A stretch of 64,000 bases of DNA, taken from NCBI RefSeq assembly GCF_011039205.1, contig NZ_JAAKEL010000005.1:172483-236482 (forward strand), in the 5' to 3' direction. The notes beneath the pieces are model-generated. The model was not told the DNA's origin. It searched no databases and saw only the letters and a program-made list of their open reading frames with translations. Both the position numbers and the translations under genes were made by a program. Within the stretch, counting starts at the first letter, position 1. Every line of letters begins with the position of its first letter. Below are positions 7,988 through 17,188 of the stretch, one piece after another. The DNA is from Dysgonomonas sp. ZJ279 (GTDB lineage Bacteria; Bacteroidota; Bacteroidia; Bacteroidales; Dysgonomonadaceae).

Positions 7988-8686
7988 TTATTCCTTTTTC
8001 TTGCCTTTTTCGACATAGCTCATGTCGCCCATCGATTCTACTGTGAACTTGCCATCTTCGTAGATGACTTTGCATACAGCAGCATTATCTAGCGCACCTT
8101 TTAAAAGTTTATCACCTCCCAGATTGTAAAGCATACCAAGGATGCTCATACCATGTGCTATAACCAATACATTGCCATCTCCGTATTGTGCTTCATTTTC
8201 AGCTATTTCTTTGAGGCTTTCCTGTGTGCGGGCTTCCAACTGATCGAAGCTTTCGGCCATACCCATTTTATCGAGCTTTTTGATAACATTTAGTACATGG
8301 CTGTAATTGATCTTCCGATCCATTATGTCTTTGTACATATCTTCGTACGAAGTGTATTGTAAGAAAAGTGCAGCATTGCCCCACATCACACCATTATAGT
8401 CGGCTTCGAAGCTTCCAAAACATGCCTCACGCAGTCCGGCTAGTTCTATAACGGGTATATCATCCTGTCCTTTAGCTCCCAGTACAATCTGAACTGTTTG
8501 GCGGGTTCTTCTCAGGTCGCTGCAATAAGCAGTTCGAAAAGTTATATCATCCATACCATAACCCAGATACCGGGCTGCGTCAATACCTTCTTTTGTAAGG
8601 GGGGAGTCGCACCATCCTTGTACTTTATCAAGGCTATTCATCATTGTTTTGCCATGACGGGCAACGTATATTGTAATTTTACTCAT
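7988..8686 (-). CDS. Histidine phosphatase family protein (phosphoglycerate mutase-like)
   Basis: A 232-residue cytoplasmic protein of the branch-1 histidine phosphatase superfamily. The phosphoacceptor motif YVARHGKTMMNS sits at residues 7-18 (family consensus RHGxT). It is followed by GWCDSPLTKEG, YCSDLRRTRQT with the second arginine, a catalytic-acid region GLREACFGSFEADYNG, and the second histidine in VLVIAHGMSIL. The length and the absence of mutase-specific segments make a phosphatase of unknown substrate more likely than a glycolytic mutase. It starts one base after the stop of the upstream thioesterase gene, so it is the last gene of a tight four-gene operon. Substrate unknown. Confidence 0.85.
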   Translation of the reverse strand: MSKITIYVARHGKTMMNSLDKVQGWCDSPLTKEGIDAARYLGYGMDDITFRTAYCSDLRRTRQTVQIVLGAKGQDDIPVIELAGLREACFGSFEADYNGVMWGNAALFLQYTSYEDMYKDIMDRKINYSHVLNVIKKLDKMGMAESFDQLEARTQESLKEIAENEAQYGDGNVLVIAHGMSILGMLYNLGGDKLLKGALDNAAVCKVIYEDGKFTVESMGDMSYVEKGKKKE

Positions 8687-8687
8687 G

Positions 8688-9095
8688 TTATTTCCAAGTT
8701 ATATAATTAGTAAATGCTTTATCAAACATTTCGGGTTTAGCTACTTTGCCATCTATAAGGCACACTACTTCTATAATAGCACTCGAGCACAAAACGCTGT
8801 CGGCTGTACGCGTAATATCCTGATGAAAATAATAGCGCATACCTTCTCTTACTATTTTAATTGTACTCATAAATTCGTCAGAACCTCGTAATGAGTTTTT
8901 ATAGCTGATATTTGCGTTTCGTACTACCGGCAGGATATTTGCTTCTGTCAGATCGCGAAGCCTGAGTCCGCATTCTTCCATCAATTCATGGCGTGTAGCT
9001 TCAAAATAATGCAGGTAATTTGCATTGTTGACTACACCCTGTGCATCACATTCGTAGTCACGCACTTTCATTTTATGTTCGTATGTTAGAGCCAT
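8688..9095 (-). CDS. Acyl-CoA thioesterase, 4HBT hotdog fold (second tandem copy)
   Basis: This 135-residue protein has the YbgC/4HBT signature VRDYECDAQGVVNNANYLHYFEATRHE, where the Asp of DAQG is the expected catalytic residue that hydrolyses acyl-CoA thioesters. The downstream NSLRGSDEF and YYFHQDI segments fit the hotdog beta-sheet. It is a close tandem paralogue of the gene just upstream, with a gap of 3 bases, and they share the same motif order but have diverged to roughly half identity by eye. It lies in an operon with the exported unknown and the histidine phosphatase. The acyl substrate cannot be told. Confidence 0.88.
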   Translation of the reverse strand: MALTYEHKMKVRDYECDAQGVVNNANYLHYFEATRHELMEECGLRLRDLTEANILPVVRNANISYKNSLRGSDEFMSTIKIVREGMRYYFHQDITRTADSVLCSSAIIEVVCLIDGKVAKPEMFDKAFTNYITWK

Positions 9096-9098
9096 TTT

Positions 9099-9512
9099 TT
9101 ATTGCATGTACTTATCAAAAGCCTTGTCGAAAATATCAGGCTTGCCTACTTTCCCATTTGTCATACAAGCGACCTCTATCTTTGCTGTCGAGCAAACTTT
9201 ATTGTCTTTTAACCGTACTATTTTTTGGTGAAAAATGTATCGAATACCTTCTTTCTCAAGAGAATCTATGGTGCATATAAAATCGTTACCTCCTCTTAGC
9301 GAGTGTTTGTAACGAATATACACACTCACTACTACGGCATCGATACCTTGCTCGTGCAGTTCGTAAAAGTTTAATTGATGCTCTTCCAGAAATTCGTGGC
9401 GAGCTACCTCATAGTAGTGCTGATAGTTGGCGTTGTTTACAATTCCCTGTGCGTCGCATTCGTAGTCGCGCACTTTCATGCTGTGTTGATATATTGATTG
9501 TTTATTATTCAT
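9099..9512 (-). CDS. Acyl-CoA thioesterase, 4HBT hotdog fold (first tandem copy)
   Basis: A 137-residue hotdog thioesterase with VRDYECDAQGIVNNANYQHYYEVARHE (catalytic Asp in DAQG) and HSLRGGNDF. Its ATG overlaps the TGA of the preceding exported-protein gene (ATGA, 9509-9512), a sign of translational coupling. The second thioesterase gene follows after 3 bases. The duplicated pair may form a heteromer or have split substrates; both is inference. An upstream in-frame extension of ~10 residues before the conserved MKVRDYECD core is present, so initiation at the internal ATG is also possible. Confidence 0.88.
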   Translation of the reverse strand: MNNKQSIYQHSMKVRDYECDAQGIVNNANYQHYYEVARHEFLEEHQLNFYELHEQGIDAVVVSVYIRYKHSLRGGNDFICTIDSLEKEGIRYIFHQKIVRLKDNKVCSTAKIEVACMTNGKVGKPDIFDKAFDKYMQ

Positions 9513-10294
9513 TTTATTTCATTTTCTGGTTCAACCTCTTCACTTGTGGCTCTGAAAGGAGAGGTAATAAAATCTAAGAACTTATCAAAATCCATTTCGT
9601 AATAAAAATTCTCATACATAAGGTCTGTTTGATAATATTCGTCGGGATAATCGGCAGCAGTGATATATAGACCTAATTCTCCGTATGTTTCGACATCATT
9701 ATATTTGCTATTAAGTGAAGACTTGCTTACCCTATATATTTCGTCTCTTGCATTGAATTGAGATTCGTCATATATCAGAAACTGGACAATGTTTTTCTCC
9801 ACATCTACTCCAAATTTAAAGACAAGATATACCGAATAATTTGTATTCTCGTCTAAATTTATTGACTGAGGCTTCTTCGAGAATTCATTAGCCAATGCCC
9901 TGAAAGCAAATGTATTTCTTATGGGAGATATCTCGTGTGTTGCTTCTTTATATTCATCAATGTCCAAAATGTAAGTTTGTGACTCCTTCTTAAACCAGAA
10001 ACTATTTTCGGTCAAATACTCTTTGGTAAAATAGAGATAACGTTTATCGCCAAAGGTTACAAATCCAAATTCATAACTCTTGAAATTGTCAATATTACCT
10101 ATTATATTACTATCGCCTATCCATTGATCTTGCTCTCCATCATACCACCAACCTTTTGCTTTTGTAATCTTAGCAAAGGGTTTTGAATATATGGCTTCGT
10201 CCTTGCCTTTTTGCACAATATCCTTTTTATCTGTTTCGTTTGAATAAAGACAGATGGGGATAATGATAGAAAGTAGTAATATTATTCTTTTCAT
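9509..10294 (-). CDS. Exported protein of unknown function
   Basis: A 261-residue protein beginning with a signal peptide (KRIILLLSIIIPICLYS) and otherwise soluble, so periplasmic or surface-exposed. It is rich in Tyr, Phe, Asp and Glu and contains GWWYDGEQDQWIGD near residue 50 and a WFKKESQTYILDIDEY segment; no domain is recognised. It heads a four-gene operon with two thioesterases and a histidine phosphatase, with a 4-base stop/start overlap, though the products work in different compartments. The ATG at 10294 fits the signal peptide start and a -7 box at 10353-10360. Confidence 0.75.
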   Translation of the reverse strand: MKRIILLLSIIIPICLYSNETDKKDIVQKGKDEAIYSKPFAKITKAKGWWYDGEQDQWIGDSNIIGNIDNFKSYEFGFVTFGDKRYLYFTKEYLTENSFWFKKESQTYILDIDEYKEATHEISPIRNTFAFRALANEFSKKPQSINLDENTNYSVYLVFKFGVDVEKNIVQFLIYDESQFNARDEIYRVSKSSLNSKYNDVETYGELGLYITAADYPDEYYQTDLMYENFYYEMDFDKFLDFITSPFRATSEEVEPENEIK

Positions 10295-10352
10295 AGATAA
10301 TGTGTTCTACTATTTTTCTAATGACATACTCCAAATTATTTCGGTACTGTAA

Positions 10353-10360
10353 CAAATATA
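10353..10360 (-). promoter_or_regulatory. -7 box for the thioesterase operon
   Basis: The minus strand reads TATATTTG, a perfect TAnnTTTG box, 58 bases before the ATG at 10294. It supports transcription of the four genes down to 7988 as one unit. Confidence 0.55.
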
Positions 10361-10407
10361 GTGAAATAGAATGGAAATATAATTAGCATGCAAGGGGCTT
10401 ATATCAT

Positions 10408-11001
10408 TTAGAAATCTTTCAAATTCTTATTTTTTTCTTTAGCTTCAACGATATCGCTAATCTTCAGATAATTATAAAAGATTGCTATCTTGGCTGCATC
10501 TGTTATACCTATCGAGACCGTAGATGTGGGCATTCTATTAGGAATACTCCATCTAGATCCTATGTTCGATTTACCACTTTTTATTGCCGATAGCTCATGT
10601 CCGTCACCCTCTTCAAAGGGATAATCAAAACTATATGTCTTTTTGTCTGGTTTTCCATATTTAGTAGATATATCGTCTACAAGAGAGTCGTATTTAGTCA
10701 ATAATCTCGATTCTTTTGGTTTTAGCATGATTATAGCTCTATAAAATTGATCCTTATAAAAATTCAATGCTACAAGCTCTGCATCCTCACCCGCAAAGGA
10801 GCAATCAGAATAGTAAATTAAAGTATTATCACTATCCGCCGTGTCATTAACTATTTCCGGATCAGTCAATCCACGTTCTTTTGCTATCTGGGCAATGGCT
10901 TGTTTTTGAGTTATTCCATATTTTAAGTTCCATAAACTAAGTTCTTGCGCAGATAATTGCAGTGATAAAAAGAATGTTATTCCTAAAATAAAGTTTCTCA
11001 T
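10408..11001 (-). CDS. Exported protein of unknown function
   Basis: A 197-residue protein with a signal peptide (RNFILGITFFLSLQLSAQ) and a mature part that starts LSLWNLKYGITQKQAIAQIAKERG. That opening, a strand plus 'KYGITQKQA' helix, resembles the start of BamE/SmpA-like or DUF-type folds in which a short motif is followed by a helix, but I do not recognise the family. A central KYDSLVDDISTKYGKPDKK is also typical of such small exported proteins. It sits alone between purL (upstream on the same strand, separated by a hairpin) and the thioesterase operon. Confidence 0.7.
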   Translation of the reverse strand: MRNFILGITFFLSLQLSAQELSLWNLKYGITQKQAIAQIAKERGLTDPEIVNDTADSDNTLIYYSDCSFAGEDAELVALNFYKDQFYRAIIMLKPKESRLLTKYDSLVDDISTKYGKPDKKTYSFDYPFEEGDGHELSAIKSGKSNIGSRWSIPNRMPTSTVSIGITDAAKIAIFYNYLKISDIVEAKEKNKNLKDF

Positions 11002-11024
11002 AATTATGTATTTTGCATTATAAA

Positions 11025-11066
11025 TCCCGTCTTTTATTCTTAAAAACTAAGAACAACAGACGGGAT
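11025..11066 (-). terminator. Hairpin after purL
   Basis: TCCCGTCT (11025-11032) pairs with AGACGGGA (near 11059-11066), extended inward by a TTCTTA/TAAGAA stem. On the minus strand it follows the purL stop by about 15 bases. The T-run after it is short, so efficiency is uncertain. Confidence 0.6.
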
Positions 11067-11080
11067 AAATTATTCTTAGA

Positions 11081-14000
11081 TTAATTATTTTTTATCCACT
11101 CTCTAGCATTCACAAATGCTTCCATCCAAGGAGTTACATCATCCTTGCGATGCTCGAACGGATAGTAGGCATTTTGCCATGGGAACAGAGAGCGTTCTAA
11201 GTGAGGCATCATAACTAAATGACGACCATCTGCTGAACAAAGACCTGCTGTATTATAGTCCGAACCATTCGGGTTACCCGGATATTCGTCATAAATATAT
11301 TTTGCAATAATCTTGTATTCAGATTCAGCTTTAGGCATAGAGAAACGACCTTCGCCATGTGCTACCCAGATACCGATCTTGTTGCCCGAAAGTGAACCTA
11401 ACATAACGGATTCATTCTTCGGAATCTCAACACTTACGTATGTCGATTCGAATTTGTGCGAACTGTTATGTTCCATTTTCGCTTTCACATCATGTTCGGG
11501 ATATACAAGTCCCAATTCCATCATCAACTGACACCCGTTACATACACCCAGACTCAATGTATCTTTGCGTTCGTAGTAATTGCGTAAAGTTTCCTTTGCC
11601 TTTTCGTTATACATAAAGCTACCCGCCCAGCCTTTAGCCGAACCAAGTACGTCGGAGTTGGAGAATCCACCACAGAATACAATCAGATTGATATCTTCGA
11701 GTGTTTCCCTGCCTGTTGCCAAGTCGGTCATATGTACGTCTTTCACATCGAAACCGGCAAGATATAGCGAATAAGCCATTTCGCGCTCGCCATTCGTTCC
11801 TTTTTCGCGGATAATAGCCGCCTTGATGCCTGTTGGAGCAGTACGGTTCGGGTTAATATCGTATTGAGCGAATCGCCCTGTGAAATTAGGATTGAACTTG
11901 AATTGCAACAGCTGCTTCTTGTAATTTTCGAAACGGGCTTTTGCTAAAGTTTCTCCGCTTTGTTTTCTGTCTAGTAAGTATGATGGCTCATACCATACAT
12001 CGCGCAATTCATCAATATCAAATTCCTGACGGAATTCATCTTTCTGTATAATCAACTTACGTTCTTCGATAGGGCGTGCTACAATAGCAAAGCCAACACC
12101 GTAATCATCCAGGATTTTTTCTACCAAATGATGATGTTTCACCTGAACAAGAATACCCGGATTTTCAGCAAATAAGATCTTAATAAGGTCAGTATTGCGA
12201 ATTTTATCTAAACGTGTATCCAAACCACCTTGCGGATTGGCGAAACACATTTCGAGCATTGTTGTAACCAGACCTCCTGCCGACACGTCGTGTCCTGCAA
12301 GGATTAGTCCTCTATTGATCAGTTCCTGAACAGCTATAAATGCATTCTTGAAATATTCGCTATCTGTAACTGTTGGTACTTCTTCACCCAGTTTACCAAG
12401 AGTTTGGGCAAATGCCGAACCACCGAGCTTGAATGTGTCGAACGAGAAATCTATATAGTATAAGTATGTTCCTTTGATATAAGCCAATACCGGTGATACA
12501 ATCTTACGGATGTTGCTTACTTCGCCTGCTGCCGAAATTATAACAGTTCCCGGAGAATAAACTTTTTCATCGCCATATTTTTGAGTCATCGACAAAGAGT
12601 CTTTTCCTGTCGGGATATTGATTCCCAAATCGCATGCAAATTCTGAACAAGCTTCTACTGCTTTGTACAAACGGGCATCTTCACCCGGATTTTTACATGG
12701 CCACATCCAGTTGGCACTTAGCGAAATGCTTTTCAGACCTTCGGCCATCGGAGCAAATACTATATTGGTCAACGATTCTGCTATAGCCAATACCGAACCT
12801 GCGGCAGGATCTACCATCGCAGCTTGCGGTGCATGACCGATCGATGTTGCTATACCTGCTTTTCCGTGATAGTCTAAAGCCACAGCACCAAGGTCGCTTA
12901 GTGGTAGTTGTATTTCACCTTGTGTTTGCTGGCGGGCAACTTTACCTGTTACAGAGCGGTCAACTTTGTTTGTTAACCAGTCTTTAGAAGCAACAGCTTC
13001 GAGTTGCAACACATTTTTTATATATTCTTCTAATTTAGAAAGATCGTAATCGGGATTAGAGAACTCTTCTTCTATGGTCGTATCACGCATTATAGTTTGC
13101 GGAGCTTTACCGAAGAAATCTTCTAATTTAAGATCGATAGGACGTTTTCCGTCTGCTTGTTCGAAAACAAACTTCATATCGTTTGTTGTTTCACCTACTA
13201 CATACATCGGTGAACGCTCACGCGAAGCTATACGCTCGATTCTTTCGGTAGCTTCTGCAGGGATCAACAATCCCATACGTTCTTGACTCTCGTTACCCAC
13301 AATCTCTTTCGACGATAGGGTCGGATCACCTATGGGAAGTTTAGATACGTCTATTTTTCCGCCGGTAGTTTCAACCAGTTCCGATAAACAGTTTAAGTGT
13401 CCGCCTGCGCCGTGGTCGTGAATTGATACAATCGGATTATCGTTCGATTCTGCTAAAGCACGTATTACGTTAGCAGTACGTTTTTGCATTTCGGGATTGG
13501 CACGTTGTACAGCGTTTAATTCTATACCACTCGAAAATTCGCCTGTGTCTACAGACGATACTGCTCCACCGCCCATACCGATACGGTAATTGTCGCCACC
13601 AAGTATAACTACTTTCTCACCGGGTTTAGGTTCGCCCTTTAGCGCATCACGTTTATTAGCATACCCTACACCTCCGGCAAGCATGATTACTTTGTCGAAA
13701 GCAAATTTCTTTTGATTTTCTTCGTGTTCGAATGTAAGTAACGAACCGCAGATAAGTGGCTGACCAAATTTGTTTCCAAAATCGGAAGCTCCGTTCGAAG
13801 CTTTTATCAGAATTTCCTCCGGTGTTTGGTACAACCAAGGCCTTTCAGGCATTATTTGTTCCCAAGCTTTTCCTGCTTTTGTACGAGGATATGAAGTCAT
13901 ATATACTGCTGTTCCTGCAATAGGCAAAGAGGCTTTACCTCCGCCTAAACGGTCACGAATCTCACCACCCGAACCTGTTGCAGCACCATTGAACGGTTCT

Positions 14001-14764
14001 ACGGTAGTAGGGAAGTTATGAGTTTCAGCCTTTACCGAAATCACCGATTTGATTGGTCTTGTTTCGAAATAGCTTGGTTTGTCGCCATCTGTCGGTGCAA
14101 ATTGTTCTATTTCGGGACCATCGTTGAATGCCACGTTATCTTTGTATGCCGAAACCAATTTGTTCGGATTGGTTGCTGCTGTTTTTTTGATTAGTTTAAA
14201 TAGAGAACTTTCTTTTTCTTCTCCGTCAATGATAAATTTACCATTGAATATTTTGTGTCGGCAATGTTCTGAATTTACTTGCGAGAATCCAAATACTTCA
14301 CTGTCGGTCAGCTTTCTGCCTAATCTTTTGCTAACATCATTCAGATATTCTATTTCGTCTTCGCTCAATGCTAAGCCTTCTTGCTTATTATATACAGCTA
14401 TATCATCAATTTCGATAATCGGATCGGGTTGTTTGTTGATGGTAAACATCTCCTGATTCAATCCGTCGTATACCCGCTGAAGCATTGGGTCGTGCGCTGC
14501 ATCTTTAGACGAGACAGTAAAGAATTCCTCGATACGAAGAATATCTTCAACTCCCATGTTTTGCGTTATTTCTACAGCGTTGGTACTCCAAGGTGTGATC
14601 ATTTCGCGGCGGGGACCAACAAAAAAGCCTGAAACTTTATCAGCTTCAAGCAGGGTTGCACCACTAAATGCCCAAGTGAGGCGCTCGACGAAATCGGCAT
14701 TGATACTAACTTTTGTCTGAACAGCAATAATGTTCTTTGAAGAGGTCTGAAAGAAAGAAATCAT
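11081..14764 (-). CDS. purL: Phosphoribosylformylglycinamidine synthase, large single-chain type
   Basis: Makes FGAM from FGAR, glutamine and ATP in purine synthesis. The 1,227-residue product is the large fused type in which ATP-grasp-like synthase and glutaminase are one chain. Seen in order: SEHCRHKIFNGKF near residue 165, the AETHNFPTTVEPFNGAATGSGGEIRD phosphate-binding region near 250, DHGAGGHLNCLSEL near 445, a second HDVSAGGLVTTMLE near 850, and a C-terminal class I amidotransferase with FCGGFSN, catalytic cysteine in LGVCNGCQLM and PHLERSLFPW. An upstream TTG at 14776 is in frame, but MISFFQTSSKNIIAV from the ATG at 14764 matches the family N-terminus. It is a single-gene unit with a -7 box at 14805-14812. 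Confidence 0.97.
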   Translation of the reverse strand: MISFFQTSSKNIIAVQTKVSINADFVERLTWAFSGATLLEADKVSGFFVGPRREMITPWSTNAVEITQNMGVEDILRIEEFFTVSSKDAAHDPMLQRVYDGLNQEMFTINKQPDPIIEIDDIAVYNKQEGLALSEDEIEYLNDVSKRLGRKLTDSEVFGFSQVNSEHCRHKIFNGKFIIDGEEKESSLFKLIKKTAATNPNKLVSAYKDNVAFNDGPEIEQFAPTDGDKPSYFETRPIKSVISVKAETHNFPTTVEPFNGAATGSGGEIRDRLGGGKASLPIAGTAVYMTSYPRTKAGKAWEQIMPERPWLYQTPEEILIKASNGASDFGNKFGQPLICGSLLTFEHEENQKKFAFDKVIMLAGGVGYANKRDALKGEPKPGEKVVILGGDNYRIGMGGGAVSSVDTGEFSSGIELNAVQRANPEMQKRTANVIRALAESNDNPIVSIHDHGAGGHLNCLSELVETTGGKIDVSKLPIGDPTLSSKEIVGNESQERMGLLIPAEATERIERIASRERSPMYVVGETTNDMKFVFEQADGKRPIDLKLEDFFGKAPQTIMRDTTIEEEFSNPDYDLSKLEEYIKNVLQLEAVASKDWLTNKVDRSVTGKVARQQTQGEIQLPLSDLGAVALDYHGKAGIATSIGHAPQAAMVDPAAGSVLAIAESLTNIVFAPMAEGLKSISLSANWMWPCKNPGEDARLYKAVEACSEFACDLGINIPTGKDSLSMTQKYGDEKVYSPGTVIISAAGEVSNIRKIVSPVLAYIKGTYLYYIDFSFDTFKLGGSAFAQTLGKLGEEVPTVTDSEYFKNAFIAVQELINRGLILAGHDVSAGGLVTTMLEMCFANPQGGLDTRLDKIRNTDLIKILFAENPGILVQVKHHHLVEKILDDYGVGFAIVARPIEERKLIIQKDEFRQEFDIDELRDVWYEPSYLLDRKQSGETLAKARFENYKKQLLQFKFNPNFTGRFAQYDINPNRTAPTGIKAAIIREKGTNGEREMAYSLYLAGFDVKDVHMTDLATGRETLEDINLIVFCGGFSNSDVLGSAKGWAGSFMYNEKAKETLRNYYERKDTLSLGVCNGCQLMMELGLVYPEHDVKAKMEHNSSHKFESTYVSVEIPKNESVMLGSLSGNKIGIWVAHGEGRFSMPKAESEYKIIAKYIYDEYPGNPNGSDYNTAGLCSADGRHLVMMPHLERSLFPWQNAYYPFEHRKDDVTPWMEAFVNAREWIKNN

Positions 14765-14804
14765 ACTTTTATCCAATTAATATAAGCTATTATAAATAGG
14801 TAGA

Positions 14805-14812
14805 CAAAGTTA
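14805..14812 (-). promoter_or_regulatory. -7 box of purL
   Basis: The minus strand reads TAACTTTG, a perfect TAnnTTTG box, giving a leader of about 34 bases to the ATG at 14764. No PurR-type operator or purine riboswitch was seen in this short leader. Confidence 0.55.
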
Positions 14813-15013
14813 GTGAAAAGAAAGCATAATCTAGGTATGCTAAATTGCGAAAATGTAGAAATTAAAATCTAATCGGAGTTTTGTCTGAGCTGTAGTAAAT
14901 TTTGAATTTCTAACATATAATTTTGCTTTATAAAAAGTCAGTTATACCATGAGTTTGTATCCATTTGAGGATTGAACGTTATCCGGAGTGTGTATTTTAC
15001 TTATTTTTGAGTG

Positions 15014-15051
15014 TTTTACTCATCTTTTACTTAGTATTTTACTTATCTTTG
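15014..15051 (+). promoter_or_regulatory. ugd promoter with three helically phased repeats
   Basis: TATCTTTG (15044-15051) is a perfect -7 box, 49 bases before the ugd ATG. It is preceded by three copies of TTTTACT at 15014, 15025 and 15037, spaced 11-12 bases, i.e. on one face of the helix. They replace the normal -33 element and could be activator sites. The remaining ~200 bases of the purL-ugd gap (14813-15013) show nothing else. Confidence 0.5.
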
Positions 15052-15100
15052 CACCGTATTTAATACACAAATTGTTGCAAATAATGTCAAAATATTCAGA

Positions 15101-16417
15101 ATGAAAATAGCAATTGTTGGTACAGGATATGTAGGTTTAGTTACAGGGACTTGTTTCGCCGAAATGGGTACAGATGTTTACTGTGTGGATATCGATCAAA
15201 AGAAGATCGATAATCTGAAAAATGGTATTATACCTATTTTCGAACCGGGATTGGATGAAATGGTTGAACGTAATCACAAAGCCGGTCGCTTACATTTTAC
15301 TACCGATCTTAGTTCGATACTTAATGATGTAGATATAGTTTTTTCTGCCGTGGGAACACCTCCCGATGAGGATGGCAGTGCCGATTTGAAATATGTGTTG
15401 GATGTGGCACGCACAGTAGGACGAAACCTGAATAAATATATAGTTGTTGTAACTAAAAGCACTGTGCCGGTAGGTACTGCTAAGTTAGTAAAACAAGCAG
15501 TTCAGGAAGAATTGGATAAAAGAGGTAAGTCGGACGTCAAGTTCGATGTGGCATCAAATCCTGAGTTTTTGAAAGAAGGAGCAGCTATTTCAGACTTTAT
15601 GCAACCCGACCGTGTAGTGGTTGGCTTGGAATCTGACGATGCTAAGAAATTAATAGAACGCCTGTATAAACCGTTTACACTGAACAATTACCGCATTATA
15701 TATACTGATATTCCTTCTGCTGAAATGATTAAGTATGCAGCTAATGCAATGCTTGCAACTCGTATCAGCTTTATGAATGAAATTGCTAATCTTTGCGAGA
15801 TAGTAGGAGCAGATGTGAATATGGTACGTAAAGGTATTGGTTCCGATGCCCGTATTGGTTCTAAATTCCTTTATTCTGGTTGTGGTTATGGTGGAAGCTG
15901 TTTCCCGAAAGATGTGAAAGCATTAATCAATACAGCAAAAAAGCAAGGCTACGATATGCGAATATTGGACGCTGTAGAGCGTGTAAACGAATCGCAAAAA
16001 AATGTTCTTTTCGAGAAACTGATGAAATACTATGGTGGCGATATAAAAGGAAAGACTATCGCAGTATGGGGATTGGCATTTAAACCGAAGACCGACGATA
16101 TGCGCGAAGCTCCTGCATTGGTGCTGATCGACAAGATTATAAAGGCCGGAGGAAAGGTTAGAACGTACGATCCGGTAGCAATGGAAGAGGCTAGGCATAA
16201 ATTGGGCGATACAGTTGTATATGCTAAAGATATATACGATGCGACACTTGATGCTGATGCTATTCTTATGGTTACCGAGTGGAACGAGTTCCGTTTGCCG
16301 ACATGGGAGGTAATAAAGAAAACGATGAAAAAACCTGTTGTGTTTGACGGACGTAATATCTATAATAAACAAGAAATGATTGAAACAGGTTTCGACTACT
16401 TTGGTATAGGAATCTGA
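15101..16417 (+). CDS. ugd: UDP-glucose 6-dehydrogenase
   Basis: Oxidises UDP-glucose to UDP-glucuronate with two NAD+ for capsule, exopolysaccharide or LPS precursors. The 438-residue product carries the NAD-binding start IAIVGTGYVGLVTGTCFAEMG, the VTKSTVPVGT region, NPEFLKEGAAISDFMQPDRVV, and the active-site cysteine in GCGYGGSCFPKDVKAL near residue 265. The C-terminal UDP-binding domain (GLAFKPKTDDMREAPA) is complete. It is transcribed alone, between a -7 box and a strong terminator; no other sugar-nucleotide gene is next to it. A GDP-mannose dehydrogenase is an alternative in this superfamily, but the motif set fits Ugd better. Confidence 0.93.
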   Translation: MKIAIVGTGYVGLVTGTCFAEMGTDVYCVDIDQKKIDNLKNGIIPIFEPGLDEMVERNHKAGRLHFTTDLSSILNDVDIVFSAVGTPPDEDGSADLKYVLDVARTVGRNLNKYIVVVTKSTVPVGTAKLVKQAVQEELDKRGKSDVKFDVASNPEFLKEGAAISDFMQPDRVVVGLESDDAKKLIERLYKPFTLNNYRIIYTDIPSAEMIKYAANAMLATRISFMNEIANLCEIVGADVNMVRKGIGSDARIGSKFLYSGCGYGGSCFPKDVKALINTAKKQGYDMRILDAVERVNESQKNVLFEKLMKYYGGDIKGKTIAVWGLAFKPKTDDMREAPALVLIDKIIKAGGKVRTYDPVAMEEARHKLGDTVVYAKDIYDATLDADAILMVTEWNEFRLPTWEVIKKTMKKPVVFDGRNIYNKQEMIETGFDYFGIGI

Positions 16418-16438
16418 TAAGATATATTAGGAAAAACA

Positions 16439-16472
16439 AAAAGCTCGTAGATTTAATCTGCGAGCTTTTTTA
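16439..16472 (+). terminator. Terminator after ugd
   Basis: AAAGCTCG(TAG) and (CTG)CGAGCTTT form a stem with an ATTTAAT loop, followed by a T-run. It ends the rightward ugd transcript 22 bases after the stop codon. Confidence 0.85.
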
Positions 16473-16577
16473 ATATAAAAAAATAAAATGTGTTTGCATC
16501 TGTGGTTGGGAAGTCCGTAATAACGCGGAACGTTAGTGATAAAAAAAATAGTGAACTCTATTGTATTGTGTCTTATT

Positions 16578-17117
16578 TTATTGTTCAATCCATTTAATGA
16601 TCTTGTCAGAAAAAGGATCTTCACGAGGAGGTACAAAATCTACAAGCTGACCTTTTTCGTCAATCATGAATTTTTGAAAGTTCCATTCTACTTCGGCATC
16701 CATTTTACCATTCTCCGCTTTTTCTGTAAGCCATTTGTAAATAGGTGCTTTGTTGTCGCCTACCACATCTACTTTACTCATCATCGGAAAGGTGACTCCG
16801 TAGGTTAGCGAACAGAATTCTTTAATTTGTTCGTTGCTGCCGGGTTCCTGTCCTTTGAAATCGTTGGATGGAAAACCAATAATGACAAAGTTTTTATCTT
16901 TATATTGAGTATACAAATCTTGTAATTTCTCATATTGAGGTGTCAGTCCACACTTGGATGCCACATTTACTATTAAAACTTTTTTTCCTTTAAGCTCGGA
17001 TAGATTAAAATCTTTTCCGTCTATGTCTTTTACTTTGAAATCGTAAAGAGATTTATTCTGTCCCATTGCTGCTATTGTTGTAAGAGTAAGTAAAAGAATA
17101 CAAAAAAACTGTTTCAT
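16578..17117 (-). CDS. Exported glutathione peroxidase-family protein (cysteine type)
   Basis: A 179-residue thioredoxin-fold peroxidase with a signal peptide (KQFFCILLLTLTTIAAMGQ), so it acts in the periplasm or is surface-linked rather than cytoplasmic. Motifs: VNVASKCGLTPQYEKL with the peroxidatic Cys near residue 56, the FPSNDFKGQEPGSNEQI segment, and WNFQKFMIDEKG with the Trp-Asn of the catalytic tetrad. In bacteria these usually use thioredoxin, not glutathione, to reduce lipid or organic hydroperoxides. The gene is followed 71 bases upstream by a DUF1080 gene on the same strand. Confidence 0.92.
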   Translation of the reverse strand: MKQFFCILLLTLTTIAAMGQNKSLYDFKVKDIDGKDFNLSELKGKKVLIVNVASKCGLTPQYEKLQDLYTQYKDKNFVIIGFPSNDFKGQEPGSNEQIKEFCSLTYGVTFPMMSKVDVVGDNKAPIYKWLTEKAENGKMDAEVEWNFQKFMIDEKGQLVDFVPPREDPFSDKIIKWIEQ

Positions 17118-17188
17118 CTGTTCTGCTTTTTATTTTTATATAACGTTCGATACTTCAAGAATGTTTTAATTTTTGTTCAATCTTTTTA

